From RGIG5579 sp045543495 (lineage in GTDB: Bacteria > Bacillota > Clostridia > Oscillospirales > SIG627): a stretch of DNA of 64,000 nt. Location: the NCBI GenBank assembly GCA_045543495.1, contig JAZQMO010000053.1, positions 1-64,000 on the forward strand, read 5' to 3'. Below are positions 33,917-43,137 of the stretch, piece after piece. The notes below the pieces were generated by a model. It worked only from the letters and a program-made list of their open reading frames with translations, was not told the DNA's origin and searched no databases. The translations under genes and the position numbers were made by a program. How positions within the stretch are numbered: the first letter of the stretch is position 1; the number at the start of each line of letters is the position of its first letter.

Positions 33917-36900
33917 TTATTTTAATCCAACGTTCTCTTTTCCCAAAAGAAGAACAAGCTCGTCGTAAACACGCCCGGTCAATTGACAGGAGGCGCCGTC
34001 CACCCGAAAAAGCTTTTCGGTATCCTCGTAGTAAAAATAGCAGGGAAGGGTACCGGGGAAAATGCGAAGCAGGGCCATTGCCTGCTTTTCTATTTTACTC
34101 CCTTTTTTCGGGAAACGCAAGAACAATTTGGAAACGGTGGATAAATTTAAGATTTCTTCGGTTTTTCTTAAAGATTTGTTCTCACCTTGCTCCCGTCCCG
34201 CCTCCTTTTTACGGAAATATTCTTCCTTTTGAAGGGCATCGGCGGGCAGGGTGATATCATCGGCCAGAATCTTGATCTCCTCATCCTTGGTATTGATCCT
34301 GCCGAATACGACAATTGGGGTATTTTCCTCCAAAAGGGAGGATACACGGGCCAGTACCTTGGGAAAGAGAACGATCTCGCAAATTCCCGTTTGATCCTCT
34401 CCCTGAAGAAAGGCCATTTTTTCTCCGCTCTTGACCTGCTTTAGGGTGATGTGATCAACAAGACACAAAAGGGTGACCCGATCCCCGTCACGGTACCGCT
34501 CGGGCTCCGTGCGGAAGGAGAGAATTTCCTGTGCTCCCAGCTTTTTGGTCAGAGGCTCATAATCCTTCAGGGGGTGACCCGATAAATAGACCCCGCATAC
34601 GCTTTTTTCTCCTCGCAAAAGCTCCTCACGGGTAAATTCGGGAATGTCGGGATATTCCGTTTCCACCGTATTCTTCACAGGCTCAAAGCCTGTGTCAAAC
34701 AGGCTCAACTGCCCGGGCATAACACTGCGCCCGGCATCTCTTGCGGAATCCAAAAGGGGATCTACCGCCGCAAACAGACGGGATCGGGCAATGCCGAAGC
34801 AGTCCATGGCGCCGGAAAGAACAAGGCTTTGTACCGCCTTTTTATTCAGCCCTGCTCCTCGCAAGCGTTCCACAAAGTCCCGCAGAGAGGTGAAGGGGCC
34901 TTTTTTGCGCTCGGCAAAAATATTTTCGATGAGCGCCTCCCCCACGTTCTTGATTCCCACAAAGCCAAAGCGAAGGGTCTTTTGAGAAACGGAGAAGGAG
35001 TACTGACTCTCGTTGATGTGAGGCCCGAGAATGGCAATTCCCATTCTTTGACACTCGGAAAAGTAATAGGAGTATTTGTCACTGTCCAATTGGCTCGTCA
35101 GGATCGCCGCCATATACTCCTCGGGGTATTTGCATTTTAAGTAGGCGGTGCGGTAGCTGAGGAGAGCATAGGCCGCTGCGTGGGATTTGTTGAAGGCGTA
35201 TTTGGCAAACTCCGCCATTTCATCAAAAACCTTTTCTGCCTCCGCAAGGGACAGGCCTCGGGCAACGGCGCCTTCATAGGCTCCCTTGCCTGACTTATCG
35301 CCAAACAAAAAGCTTTCCCGTTCCTTTGCCATGACCTCTCGGTTTTTCTTGCTCATGGCCTTGCGAACGATATCGGCTCTGCCAAAGGAGTAGCCCGCCA
35401 GCTTTCTGCAGATCTCCATCACCTGCTCCTGATACACAATACAGCCGTGAGTCCCTTCCAAAATATCGCTGACCGCCTTTACGCTGTGGGCGCTCTTTCC
35501 CAGCCTTCTGTTTTCCAAAAAGCGGGGAATGGAGTCCATGGGGCCGGGGCGATAAAGAGCGATGGCCGCCGTAATATCCTCCACGGAGCGAGGCTTCATT
35601 TGAAGCATAAGAGCCTTCATTCCCGAGGATTCGATCTGGAACATTCCCGCTGTCTCCCCGCGGGAGATCATTTCGAAGGTGTCGGCATCGTCGAGAGGAA
35701 TCCCGTGAATGTCAAACTCGGGGTCCTTTTTGCGGATCTCTTCCACCGCATCCCGAATGATGGTCAGGTATCTGAGCCCCAAAAAGTCAATTTTCAAAAG
35801 GCCCAGGTCTGCGATCTCGTTCATGGTAAACTGAGTCACCTTAGACCCTGTGTTCACCGCCAAGGGAACATAGGAGGAAACGGGCTGATCCGTCAGCACA
35901 ACGCCTGCGGCGTGAATGGAGGCATTTCTCGGCATCCCCTCTAAGATCTTGGCGATCCGCATCATTTCAGCGGCCTTGCCCGTGGCACAGAGAAGCGCAA
36001 GATCGTGATCCTCCCGCAGTGCCTTTTCCAAGGTCATATCGGGAAGGCGAGGGATCTTTTTTACGATCCGATCCACCTCCGCATAGGGAATTCCAAGCAC
36101 CCGTCCCACGTCTCGCACTGCCGCGCGGGAGGCCATGGTGCTGAAGGTGACGATCTGAGAAACGTGATCCTTGCCGTATTTTTCCGTTACGTATTCAATG
36201 ACCTCGTGCCGCCTTGCCATGCAAAAGTCAATATCAAAATCGGGCATAGAGACTCTCTCGGGATTGAGAAAGCGCTCAAAGATCAGACCGGAGCGCAAGG
36301 GATCCAGCTCCGTAATGTCAAGACACCACGCCGCAAGGCTTCCTGCGCCGCTGCCTCTGCCGGGGCCCACATAGATGCCGCTTTTCTTGGCAAAGGAAAC
36401 GAAGTCGGAAACAATGAGAAAATAATCGCAAAAGCCCATTTTCTCAACGGTTTCCAGTTCATACTCAAGCCTTTTTACATATTCGGTCTTGTCCCGGATC
36501 CCGTTTTCCAGAATCCTTCTCTCCAGCCCTGCAAAGGCCGCTTTTCTTAAATATTCGGCAGAGGAAAGGCCGAGATCATTTTTATATACGGGAAGGTGGG
36601 CCTTGGTAAAGTCAAAATCAAATTGGCATCTTTCAGCAATTTTTACCGTGTTTTGAATCGCTTCGGGATGCTTGGGGAAGAGGGCTGCCATTTCCTCGGC
36701 GGATTTGAGATAGAATTCATCCGTCTCAAATTTCATCCGATCCTGATCCTCCAAGGTCTTGCCTGTTTGAATACAAAGCAAAACATCGTGGCTCTTGGCA
36801 TCCTCCCGATTCAGGTAATGCACATCGTTCGTGGCTACAAGTGGAATGTCAAGCTTTTTGGAAAGGGCTGCAAGAGCGGAATTGACCTTCAGCTGCTCGG

Positions 36901-37447
36901 GAATCCCGTGATCCTGAAGCTCCAGATAAAAGCGCTCCTTGCCGAAAATGGATCGCATTTCACGGGCGTGCTCCTCGGCAAGGGGGAGATTGCCCGAAAG
37001 GATCAACTGGGGAATTTTTCCCGCAAGGCAGGCAGAGAGGGCAATGAGCCCCTCGCTGTGCTTTTGCAGCAGATCCATATCGATTCGGGGCTTCTGATAA
37101 AAGCCCTCGGTGAAGGAGGCCGTCACAAGCCGGATCAAGTTTTGATACCCCGTTTGGTTTTCGCACAGGAGCACCAGGTGATAATACTCCCGATCCACTC
37201 CCGCTTCCTTTTGCTCCATTTTGCGAGGGGCAAGATAAACCTCACACCCGATAATGGGGTGGATCCCCTCGGCCTTTGCAGCTTTATAAAAAGAAACGGC
37301 ACCGTACAGTACACCGTGGTCGGTTATGGCAACCGACCTCTGTCTCAATTCCTTTGCGCGCTGAAAAAGCCTGTCGATGCGACAAGCACCGTCCAGAAGA
37401 GAATATTCTGTGTGAAGGTGAAGGTGAACAAAATCTTCTCGTTCCAT
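33917..37447 (-). CDS. dnaE: DNA polymerase III alpha subunit
   Basis: A replicative polymerase of 1176 residues, the DnaE1 type. The N-terminal PHP domain begins HLHLHTEYSLLDGA; the polymerase core has GPGRGSGAGSLAAW and the catalytic PDFDIDFCMARR; a helix-hairpin-helix and OB-fold region follow. The ATG at 37447 with AAAGGA upstream is preferred to a TTG at 37465. It heads a minus-strand run with PBP1A and tadA. Its promoter (37524-37552) faces the promoter of the divergent thioesterase operon. Confidence 0.96.
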   Translation of the reverse strand: MEREDFVHLHLHTEYSLLDGACRIDRLFQRAKELRQRSVAITDHGVLYGAVSFYKAAKAEGIHPIIGCEVYLAPRKMEQKEAGVDREYYHLVLLCENQTGYQNLIRLVTASFTEGFYQKPRIDMDLLQKHSEGLIALSACLAGKIPQLILSGNLPLAEEHAREMRSIFGKERFYLELQDHGIPEQLKVNSALAALSKKLDIPLVATNDVHYLNREDAKSHDVLLCIQTGKTLEDQDRMKFETDEFYLKSAEEMAALFPKHPEAIQNTVKIAERCQFDFDFTKAHLPVYKNDLGLSSAEYLRKAAFAGLERRILENGIRDKTEYVKRLEYELETVEKMGFCDYFLIVSDFVSFAKKSGIYVGPGRGSGAGSLAAWCLDITELDPLRSGLIFERFLNPERVSMPDFDIDFCMARRHEVIEYVTEKYGKDHVSQIVTFSTMASRAAVRDVGRVLGIPYAEVDRIVKKIPRLPDMTLEKALREDHDLALLCATGKAAEMMRIAKILEGMPRNASIHAAGVVLTDQPVSSYVPLAVNTGSKVTQFTMNEIADLGLLKIDFLGLRYLTIIRDAVEEIRKKDPEFDIHGIPLDDADTFEMISRGETAGMFQIESSGMKALMLQMKPRSVEDITAAIALYRPGPMDSIPRFLENRRLGKSAHSVKAVSDILEGTHGCIVYQEQVMEICRKLAGYSFGRADIVRKAMSKKNREVMAKERESFLFGDKSGKGAYEGAVARGLSLAEAEKVFDEMAEFAKYAFNKSHAAAYALLSYRTAYLKCKYPEEYMAAILTSQLDSDKYSYYFSECQRMGIAILGPHINESQYSFSVSQKTLRFGFVGIKNVGEALIENIFAERKKGPFTSLRDFVERLRGAGLNKKAVQSLVLSGAMDCFGIARSRLFAAVDPLLDSARDAGRSVMPGQLSLFDTGFEPVKNTVETEYPDIPEFTREELLRGEKSVCGVYLSGHPLKDYEPLTKKLGAQEILSFRTEPERYRDGDRVTLLCLVDHITLKQVKSGEKMAFLQGEDQTGICEIVLFPKVLARVSSLLEENTPIVVFGRINTKDEEIKILADDITLPADALQKEEYFRKKEAGREQGENKSLRKTEEILNLSTVSKLFLRFPKKGSKIEKQAMALLRIFPGTLPCYFYYEDTEKLFRVDGASCQLTGRVYDELVLLLGKENVGLK

Positions 37448-37458
37448 AGGGAAATCCT

Positions 37459-37487
37459 TTGACAAAAGAGTGAATTTGTACTATAAT
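37459..37487 (+). promoter_or_regulatory. perfect promoter TTGACA-N17-TATAAT for the thioesterase-tgt operon
   Basis: TTGACA at 37459-37464 and TATAAT at 37482-37487. It lies inside the leader of dnaE, only 12 bp beyond the dnaE start codon, and reads to the right. Confidence 0.88.
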
Positions 37488-37523
37488 GTGCCCAGGTTCT
37501 GCATATCTATCTAAATTTAACTT

Positions 37524-37552
37524 ATTATATCATATTCTTTTGCAAATTACAA
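37524..37552 (-). promoter_or_regulatory. dnaE promoter TTGTAA-N17-TATAAT
   Basis: On the minus strand TTGTAA (37552-37547) and TATAAT (37529-37524). Its expected start near 37517 lies to the right of the plus-strand start near 37494, so the two transcripts overlap at their 5' ends. Confidence 0.75.
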
Positions 37553-37569
37553 CCTATTTCGGAGTTTCT

Positions 37570-38280
37570 ATGAGAGAAGAGATCATTCGTTTTGAGAGCT
37601 ATGATCTGACCTCGTCCGGCTTTGTTCGCCCCAGCGCCATCATGCGCCGTATGCAGCAGGCCGCACGGGACGATCTTAATTCCTTCGGTATCACCTATGA
37701 GGATATGCGAGAGAGAAATATGGCCTTCGTGGTTTCTAAAATGGTCCTTTCCTTTTCCCGCCCCGTTCTGGGGGAGAGGGAACTTGTTCTTCGTACTGCT
37801 GCCAATCCCACCCACGGGGTCACCTTCCCCCGCTCCTTTACCCTGTCGGATGAAGAAGGGGAGTGTATGCGTGCCATGAGCCTTTGGGCGCTGGTGGATT
37901 TTGAAAAGAGAAGCCTGCTTCGCCCCACCGCCCTTTGGAAAGAGATCCCCGCCTTTCCCGATCTTTCGGGCGGCCTTCTGTGCGAAAGACTTTCCCGCCC
38001 CGATTCCGATCCCGAATTGTTCGATCGTCGCAAGGTCTATCCTTCGATGCTGGATCAGAACAATCATTTGAACAACTGCAATTATGCCGACCTTGCCACC
38101 GATCTTCTGCCCGATTCCCAAAGTGCGGTGAAGGAAATTCATCTTACCTTTCAGCACGAGGCCCTTTTGGGAGAGACCCTGAAAATGGAGGGCTTTTCCA
38201 CGGAGGACTCCTATTTGGTATCAGGCGCCTTTTCCGAGCGGGAAGGGAATTGCTTCCTTTGTAAAATCAAACTGTTTTAA
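37570..38280 (+). CDS. acyl-ACP thioesterase (FatA/FatB-like)
   Basis: A 236-residue double-hotdog enzyme that releases fatty acids from acyl carrier protein. The N-terminal half has FESYDLTSSGFVRPSAIMRR and the C-terminal half the catalytic-type segment MLDQNNHLNNCNYADLATD. Length and motifs fit the bacterial acyl-ACP thioesterases common in Clostridia. GGAG lies 5 bp before the ATG. The tgt gene follows after 8 bp and its ribosome site overlaps the stop. Confidence 0.9.
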   Translation: MREEIIRFESYDLTSSGFVRPSAIMRRMQQAARDDLNSFGITYEDMRERNMAFVVSKMVLSFSRPVLGERELVLRTAANPTHGVTFPRSFTLSDEEGECMRAMSLWALVDFEKRSLLRPTALWKEIPAFPDLSGGLLCERLSRPDSDPELFDRRKVYPSMLDQNNHLNNCNYADLATDLLPDSQSAVKEIHLTFQHEALLGETLKMEGFSTEDSYLVSGAFSEREGNCFLCKIKLF

Positions 38281-38288
38281 GGAGTACT

Positions 38289-39422
38289 ATGTTTCGAGTT
38301 ATCAAAAAAGAGAAAAAAGCAAGAAGGGGAGAATTTGTCACCGTTCACGGAACAGTACAGACCCCTGCCTTTATGAATGTGGGCACCAGTGCCGCCATTA
38401 AGGGAGGCATTGCCGCCGACGATCTGAAAAATCTGAAATGTCAGATCGAATTATCCAACACCTATCATTTGCACGTTCGTCCCGGAGACGATGTGATCCG
38501 TGAAATGGGGGGACTGCACCGCTTTATGAATTGGTCAGGGCCCATTTTGACCGACAGCGGCGGATTTCAGGTGTTTTCTCTTGCTTCCCTGAATAAGATC
38601 GATGACGACGGTGTCACCTTCCAAAGCCATATTGACGGCAAACGGATCTTTATGGGTCCCGAGGAAAGCATGCGGATCCAGAGCAATCTCGCCTCCACCA
38701 TTGCCATGGCCTTTGATCAGTGCATCGGAAACCCCGCCACCGAGAAGGATGCCATCATCGCCTCGGAGCGTACCATTGCTTGGCTTGACAGTTGTAAAAA
38801 GGAGATGGCAAGGCTCAATTCTCTGCCTGATACCATCAATCCCGATCAGCTTCTTTTCGGCATCAATCAAGGCTCTGTTTTCCCCCATCTCCGCATTGAA
38901 AATATGCAGAGAATTGCCGAAATGGATCTGGACGGCTATGCCATCGGCGGTCTTGCAGTAGGGGAAAGTGCCGATGTGATGTATGATATCATCGATGCGG
39001 TGGAGCCCTATGCACCGGAGAATAAGATCCGCTATCTTATGGGCGTGGGCACCTGCGAAAATATCATTGAGGGCGTTTGGAGAGGGGTGGATCTCTTTGA
39101 CTGCGTGATGCCAAGCCGCAATGCCCGCCACGGTCACCTTGTAACCTGGGACGGTATCATCAACCTGAACAACAACCGTTATGAAAGAGATCCCCTTCCC
39201 ATTGACCCGCACTGCGATTGCCCCGTTTGTCAAAAGTACTCCCGTGCCTACATCCGCCATCTCTTGAAGGCCAAGGAAGCCTTGGGACAGAGACTTGCGG
39301 TGATGCACAATCTTTATTTTTATAACAACCTGATGGAACAGATCCGTCTTGCCTTGGATGAGGGAAGGTTTGAAGAATTCCGTGCCACCTATTCCAAGCG
39401 CCTCGGCACCCGCATCAAATAA
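38289..39422 (+). CDS. tgt: tRNA-guanine transglycosylase
   Basis: A 377-residue enzyme that swaps guanine 34 for preQ1 (bacterial type) in tRNAs with GUN anticodons. Seen are TDSGGFQVFSL (general catalytic Asp), FDQCIGNPA, DCVMPSRNARHG (nucleophile Asp) and the zinc site CDCPVCQKYS with a later histidine in AVMHN. AAGGAG overlaps the thioesterase stop. It is the middle gene of the three-gene operon. Confidence 0.97.
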   Translation: MFRVIKKEKKARRGEFVTVHGTVQTPAFMNVGTSAAIKGGIAADDLKNLKCQIELSNTYHLHVRPGDDVIREMGGLHRFMNWSGPILTDSGGFQVFSLASLNKIDDDGVTFQSHIDGKRIFMGPEESMRIQSNLASTIAMAFDQCIGNPATEKDAIIASERTIAWLDSCKKEMARLNSLPDTINPDQLLFGINQGSVFPHLRIENMQRIAEMDLDGYAIGGLAVGESADVMYDIIDAVEPYAPENKIRYLMGVGTCENIIEGVWRGVDLFDCVMPSRNARHGHLVTWDGIINLNNNRYERDPLPIDPHCDCPVCQKYSRAYIRHLLKAKEALGQRLAVMHNLYFYNNLMEQIRLALDEGRFEEFRATYSKRLGTRIK

Positions 39423-39431
39423 GGAGCAAAT

Positions 39432-40598
39432 ATGGAACACACCGTTGAGCTTGTTGCCACCTGTCTTTTCGGGCTTGAAAAGTATTTGGGCGAGGAAATT
39501 GACGATCTGGGCTATGAAAGAATCAGTACCATTGACGGAAGAGTGACCTTCCGAGGCCCCCTTTCCGCCATCGCCCGCTCCAATCTGTTTTTGCGCTTTG
39601 CGGAGAAGGTGTTTATCCTGATGGGTTCCTTTCCCGCCACAAGCTTTGAGGAATTGTTTCAGGGCGTGAAAAGTCTGGAGTGGGAAAACTGGATCGGCCC
39701 CGATGATTCCTTCCCCGTAAAGGGCCACTCGGTTCGCTCGGAATTAAAAAGTATTCCCGACTGCCAAAGCATTGTGAAAAAGGCGGTGGTGGATCGCTTG
39801 TCCGGGGAATACGGCATCTCTTGGTTTTCCGAGGAGGGGGCAAGGGTTCAGATCGAATTTTTCCTCCTCAACGACAAGGCCTGGCTTCTCATTGATACCT
39901 CGGGGGCTCCCCTGTATAAAAGAGGGTATCGGGTCAGTGCGGGAGAGGCCCCCATTCGTGAGACCTTGGCCGCCGCCCTTTGCCGCATCGCCCGCCCAAG
40001 AGAGGATGTCCTGTTTTGGGATCCCTTCTGCGGCAGCGGTACCATCCCCATTGAAGCGGCCATGCGTATGAATCGCATCGCTCCCGGGATTCGCCGCTCC
40101 TTTGCCGCCGAGGATTTTCTGGATCTTCCCGAATCCATTTGGAAACAGGCGAGAGAAGAGGCAAAGGATCTTGAGATCAAATCCGACTTTGAAGCCTTCG
40201 CCAGCGATATTTCCCCTGAAATGGTGGAGATCGCCAAGGCCAATGCCGCCTCAGCGGGAGTTTCTCACGCCATTCGCTTCTTCCCCAAAAACGCATTGGG
40301 AATTGAGACTCACGGCAGGAGAGGGACCATTGTCTGCAATCCACCCTACGGAGAAAGACTTTCTTCTCAGGAGGAGGCCTTTCATTTGTACTCGGCCATG
40401 GGCGCCCACTGGAAAAAACTGGATTCCTGGCAGATCTATGTGATCACCTCGGATGAAAATTTTCAGTCTCATTACGGCCGCCGTGCCGACAATGTCAGAA
40501 AGCTGTATAACGGAATGCTCAAGTGCTTCTACTATCAGTTTTTCAAGCCCCAAAAGCCCAACTTCAAAAAAGAAGGCTTTGTGAAAAAATTCAAATAG
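39432..40598 (+). CDS. THUMP-domain class I SAM-dependent RNA methyltransferase (RlmL/YpsC-like)
   Basis: A 388-residue methyltransferase, probably acting on 23S rRNA guanosine N2. The N-terminal THUMP-type part spans about 1-155 and the catalytic domain has FWDPFCGSGTIPIE (SAM motif I) and VCNPPYGERL (motif IV, NPPY). It lacks the extra RlmK half of the enterobacterial enzyme. AAGGAG precedes the ATG. The gene ends the operon, 14 bp before a terminator. Confidence 0.9.
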   Translation: MEHTVELVATCLFGLEKYLGEEIDDLGYERISTIDGRVTFRGPLSAIARSNLFLRFAEKVFILMGSFPATSFEELFQGVKSLEWENWIGPDDSFPVKGHSVRSELKSIPDCQSIVKKAVVDRLSGEYGISWFSEEGARVQIEFFLLNDKAWLLIDTSGAPLYKRGYRVSAGEAPIRETLAAALCRIARPREDVLFWDPFCGSGTIPIEAAMRMNRIAPGIRRSFAAEDFLDLPESIWKQAREEAKDLEIKSDFEAFASDISPEMVEIAKANAASAGVSHAIRFFPKNALGIETHGRRGTIVCNPPYGERLSSQEEAFHLYSAMGAHWKKLDSWQIYVITSDENFQSHYGRRADNVRKLYNGMLKCFYYQFFKPQKPNFKKEGFVKKFK

Positions 40599-40600
40599 AA

Positions 40601-40632
40601 GAAAAATGCCCGACCGAAGTCGGGCGTTTTTT
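40601..40632. terminator. bidirectional terminator
   Basis: AAAAATGCCCGAC and GTCGGGCGTTTTT pair around CGAA, between the convergent methyltransferase and ABC exporter genes. Confidence 0.9.
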
Positions 40633-42368
40633 TATGCTTCCTTGAAAATTTCGTCGTCCTCTCTGAACTGCTGATTGTAGAGTCTTTGATACATACCGCC
40701 AAGGGATAGAAGCTCGTCGTGAGTGCCTTGCTCCAGAATTTTTCCCTCTGCAATGACGGCGATCTCGTGAGCGTTTTTGATGGTAGACAGTCTATGGGCA
40801 ACCACCAGAGTGGTTCTGCCCACACAAAGCTCATCCAGTGCCTTTTGGATCAAGATCTCCGTGGTGTTATCCAGCGCACTGGTGGCCTCGTCCAAAATGA
40901 GAATGGGCGGGTTTTTCAAAAAGACTCGGGCAATGCAAAGCCGTTGCTTCTGTCCTCCCGAAAGGCGAACGCCGCGCTCACCGATGACCGTGTCATATCC
41001 GTTTTCCAAGCTCATAATATAATCGTGAATATTGGCTCGCTTGGCGGCCTCGATCACCTCCTCGCGGGTGGCGCTGAGCCTGCCGTAAAGAATGTTTTCG
41101 TAAATGGAAGCGTTAAAGAGGTAAACATCCTGCTGCACGATACCGATATTCTTTCGTACCGATTCTCTTGTGAGGGCGCTGAGCTCTTTTCCGTCTAAAT
41201 AAATACCGCCTTCCCGAATCGGGTAGAAATTGGGGATCAGGTGGCAAATGGTGGTCTTGCCGCCGCCGCTGGGGCCTACCAAGGCGTAGGTCTTACCCTT
41301 TTCCACCTTCAGGTCAATGCCGTGGAGAACATCGGGGCCGTCATCGTATCCGCTGACCACACCTCGAAATTCAATTTCTCCCTCCAATACCCCTGCATCC
41401 TCTGCCTCAGGCAGATCCGATTCGGGCTTGGTATCCAAAACCGCAAGAAAGCGCTCAAAGCCCGCAACGCCGTTTTGATATTGTTCCATAAAGCGGATCA
41501 GGGTGTTGACGGGGTTTAAGAACAAACTAATGGATACAATAAAGGCGGAATAATCCGCAAAATCAATTTCCCCCGCATACAGGAAGATACCCCCTGCAAT
41601 GAGCACCACCACGTTGAATACATCGGTGATAAAGCTGGTGGAGGAATGGAAGGTTGCCATGGCACGGTAGGCATCACGGCTGGAGGAAACAAAATCCTCG
41701 TTTCCGTCCTCAAATTTTTCCTGCTCTCTGTCGGCATTGGTGAATGCCTTTGTCACTCGGATCCCCGCAATACTGCTTTGCAGAGCCCCGTTGATCTTGG
41801 CCATAGCCTCTCGGTTTCGCTGGAACGCCGAGCGCATTTTGCTTCGTGTAAAGGCACTGACCAAAATCAAAAGAGGAACACAGGCAAAAACGATCAGAGA
41901 TAAGCGCCAATCAATGGTGGCAAGATAGGTAAAGGAAACAAGAATGGAAATGGAGCAAATGATCACGTTTTCGGGGCCGTGATGTGCAAGCTCCGAAATA
42001 TCCCTCAGATCGTTTGTCAGCCTCGACATGATCTTTCCTGTCTCGTTGGCATCAAAATAGGAGTAGGGAAGCTTCTCCAAATGAGAAAACAGATCGCTTC
42101 GCATGGTGGCCTGCATCCGAACACCCATAATGTGGCCCTTGTACTGAATAAAGTAGTTCAGAGCCAGGCGGATCCCATACAGCGCCAGAAGGCAAAGTCC
42201 GAAGATCACGATCATTTTCCATTTTTGGTTGGGGATCAGATCGTTGAGCATGGTACGGGTCACCATAGGGTAAACCACGCCCACCAAGGCCACCAAAAGG
42301 GAGGCCAGCATATCCAGTGTGAAAATCAGCTTGTGGGGCTTATAATAAGAAAAAAAACGTTTTAACAT
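40632..42368 (-). CDS. ABC exporter half-transporter (permease-ATPase fusion)
   Basis: A 578-residue type IV exporter subunit. Six membrane helices occupy about 1-310 with the coupling-helix motif MRSDLFSHLEKLPYSYFD. The ATPase follows with GPSGGGKTT, LSGGQKQRLCIARVF, ILDEATSALD and VAHRLSTI. A single gene with no paired half suggests a homodimer, of the lipid, peptide or drug family; the substrate is not evident. AGGAAAA precedes the ATG. Confidence 0.92.
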   Translation of the reverse strand: MLKRFFSYYKPHKLIFTLDMLASLLVALVGVVYPMVTRTMLNDLIPNQKWKMIVIFGLCLLALYGIRLALNYFIQYKGHIMGVRMQATMRSDLFSHLEKLPYSYFDANETGKIMSRLTNDLRDISELAHHGPENVIICSISILVSFTYLATIDWRLSLIVFACVPLLILVSAFTRSKMRSAFQRNREAMAKINGALQSSIAGIRVTKAFTNADREQEKFEDGNEDFVSSSRDAYRAMATFHSSTSFITDVFNVVVLIAGGIFLYAGEIDFADYSAFIVSISLFLNPVNTLIRFMEQYQNGVAGFERFLAVLDTKPESDLPEAEDAGVLEGEIEFRGVVSGYDDGPDVLHGIDLKVEKGKTYALVGPSGGGKTTICHLIPNFYPIREGGIYLDGKELSALTRESVRKNIGIVQQDVYLFNASIYENILYGRLSATREEVIEAAKRANIHDYIMSLENGYDTVIGERGVRLSGGQKQRLCIARVFLKNPPILILDEATSALDNTTEILIQKALDELCVGRTTLVVAHRLSTIKNAHEIAVIAEGKILEQGTHDELLSLGGMYQRLYNQQFREDDEIFKEA

Positions 42369-42382
42369 AAATTTTCCTCATA

Positions 42383-42413
42383 AAAAATCCCCTTGGTTAG
42401 AAGGGGATTTTTG
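42383..42413 (-). terminator. terminator of the phosphoribosyltransferase gene
   Basis: AAAAATCCCCTT and AAGGGGATTTTT form a 12-bp stem around GGTTAG (plus-strand reading), immediately after the minus-strand stop at 42421. Confidence 0.85.
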
Positions 42414-42420
42414 ACAATTC

Positions 42421-42984
42421 TTAACCGATGATTTTTCCTTCTGCGTTGAAAAGAGGGAGCTTCTCCAAATAAACAAGATCCTTTCTTGCTTGGGCATCAC
42501 CCTCGGCGAGAATGGCGCATCTTCCCGATACGATGCCGCCTGCCTTCTCCACCAGCGCCTCCAATGCACGCAGAGATTCTCCGGTGGAGATCACATCGTC
42601 CACCAAAAGGATCTTTTTGCCTCGGATCAGCTCGGCATCGGCCGTATCCAGATACAGGGTCTGCTCCTTGGCGGTGGTAATGGATTTTACGCTTACCTCA
42701 AACACACCCGTCATATAAAGCTTGGGTGCCTTTCTGGCGAGAAAATATTTTTTTGCTCCGCTCTGGCGGGCCATTTCGTGGATCAAAGGAATTCCCTTGG
42801 CCTCGGCGGTCATCATATAGTCGTACTCGTAGGGAACCTTGTCAAGCAGCGCTTTCGCGGCGGCCACGGTCAATTCCTGATCTCCGAAAATCACGAATCC
42901 CGCAATGTAAAGGGAATCGTTCACACGGCAGATGGGGAGGGCTCTGTCAAGCCCTGCAATGTTCATATTATGGTATAACTGCAT
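42421..42984 (-). CDS. phosphoribosyltransferase, adenine/xanthine PRT type
   Basis: A 187-residue type I phosphoribosyltransferase. The PRPP motif is KILLVDDVISTGESL near residue 125, and the central YMMTAEAKGIPLIHEMA corresponds to the purine PRT segment around the pyrophosphate loop. The closing part (VYLEKLPLFN) resembles adenine PRT-like proteins. It could salvage adenine or xanthine, or be one of the PRT-like regulators; base specificity is uncertain. GGAGAAG precedes the ATG, with a promoter at 43017-43045. Confidence 0.82.
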   Translation of the reverse strand: MQLYHNMNIAGLDRALPICRVNDSLYIAGFVIFGDQELTVAAAKALLDKVPYEYDYMMTAEAKGIPLIHEMARQSGAKKYFLARKAPKLYMTGVFEVSVKSITTAKEQTLYLDTADAELIRGKKILLVDDVISTGESLRALEALVEKAGGIVSGRCAILAEGDAQARKDLVYLEKLPLFNAEGKIIG

Positions 42985-43016
42985 CTTTTCTTCTCCTTAT
43001 ATAAGTACCATTTTCC

Positions 43017-43045
43017 ATTATAAAACAAGAGAGGAGCTTCGTCAA
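43017..43045 (-). promoter_or_regulatory. phosphoribosyltransferase promoter TTGACG-N17-TATAAT
   Basis: The boxes are at 43045-43040 and 43022-43017 on the minus strand, about 30 bp before the start codon. Confidence 0.8.
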
Positions 43046-43074
43046 GAAAAATCAAAAAACTTGTGCATTTTCTC

Positions 43075-43103
43075 TTGACATTGAATGAAAAAACTGATAA
43101 CAT
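43075..43103 (+). promoter_or_regulatory. hemolysin III gene promoter TTGACA-N17-TAACAT
   Basis: The boxes are at 43075-43080 and 43098-43103. It is back to back with the phosphoribosyltransferase promoter, 30 bp apart. Confidence 0.75.
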
Positions 43104-43137
43104 AGATTTAGAAACTAAATGACGAGGAGCGAATATT

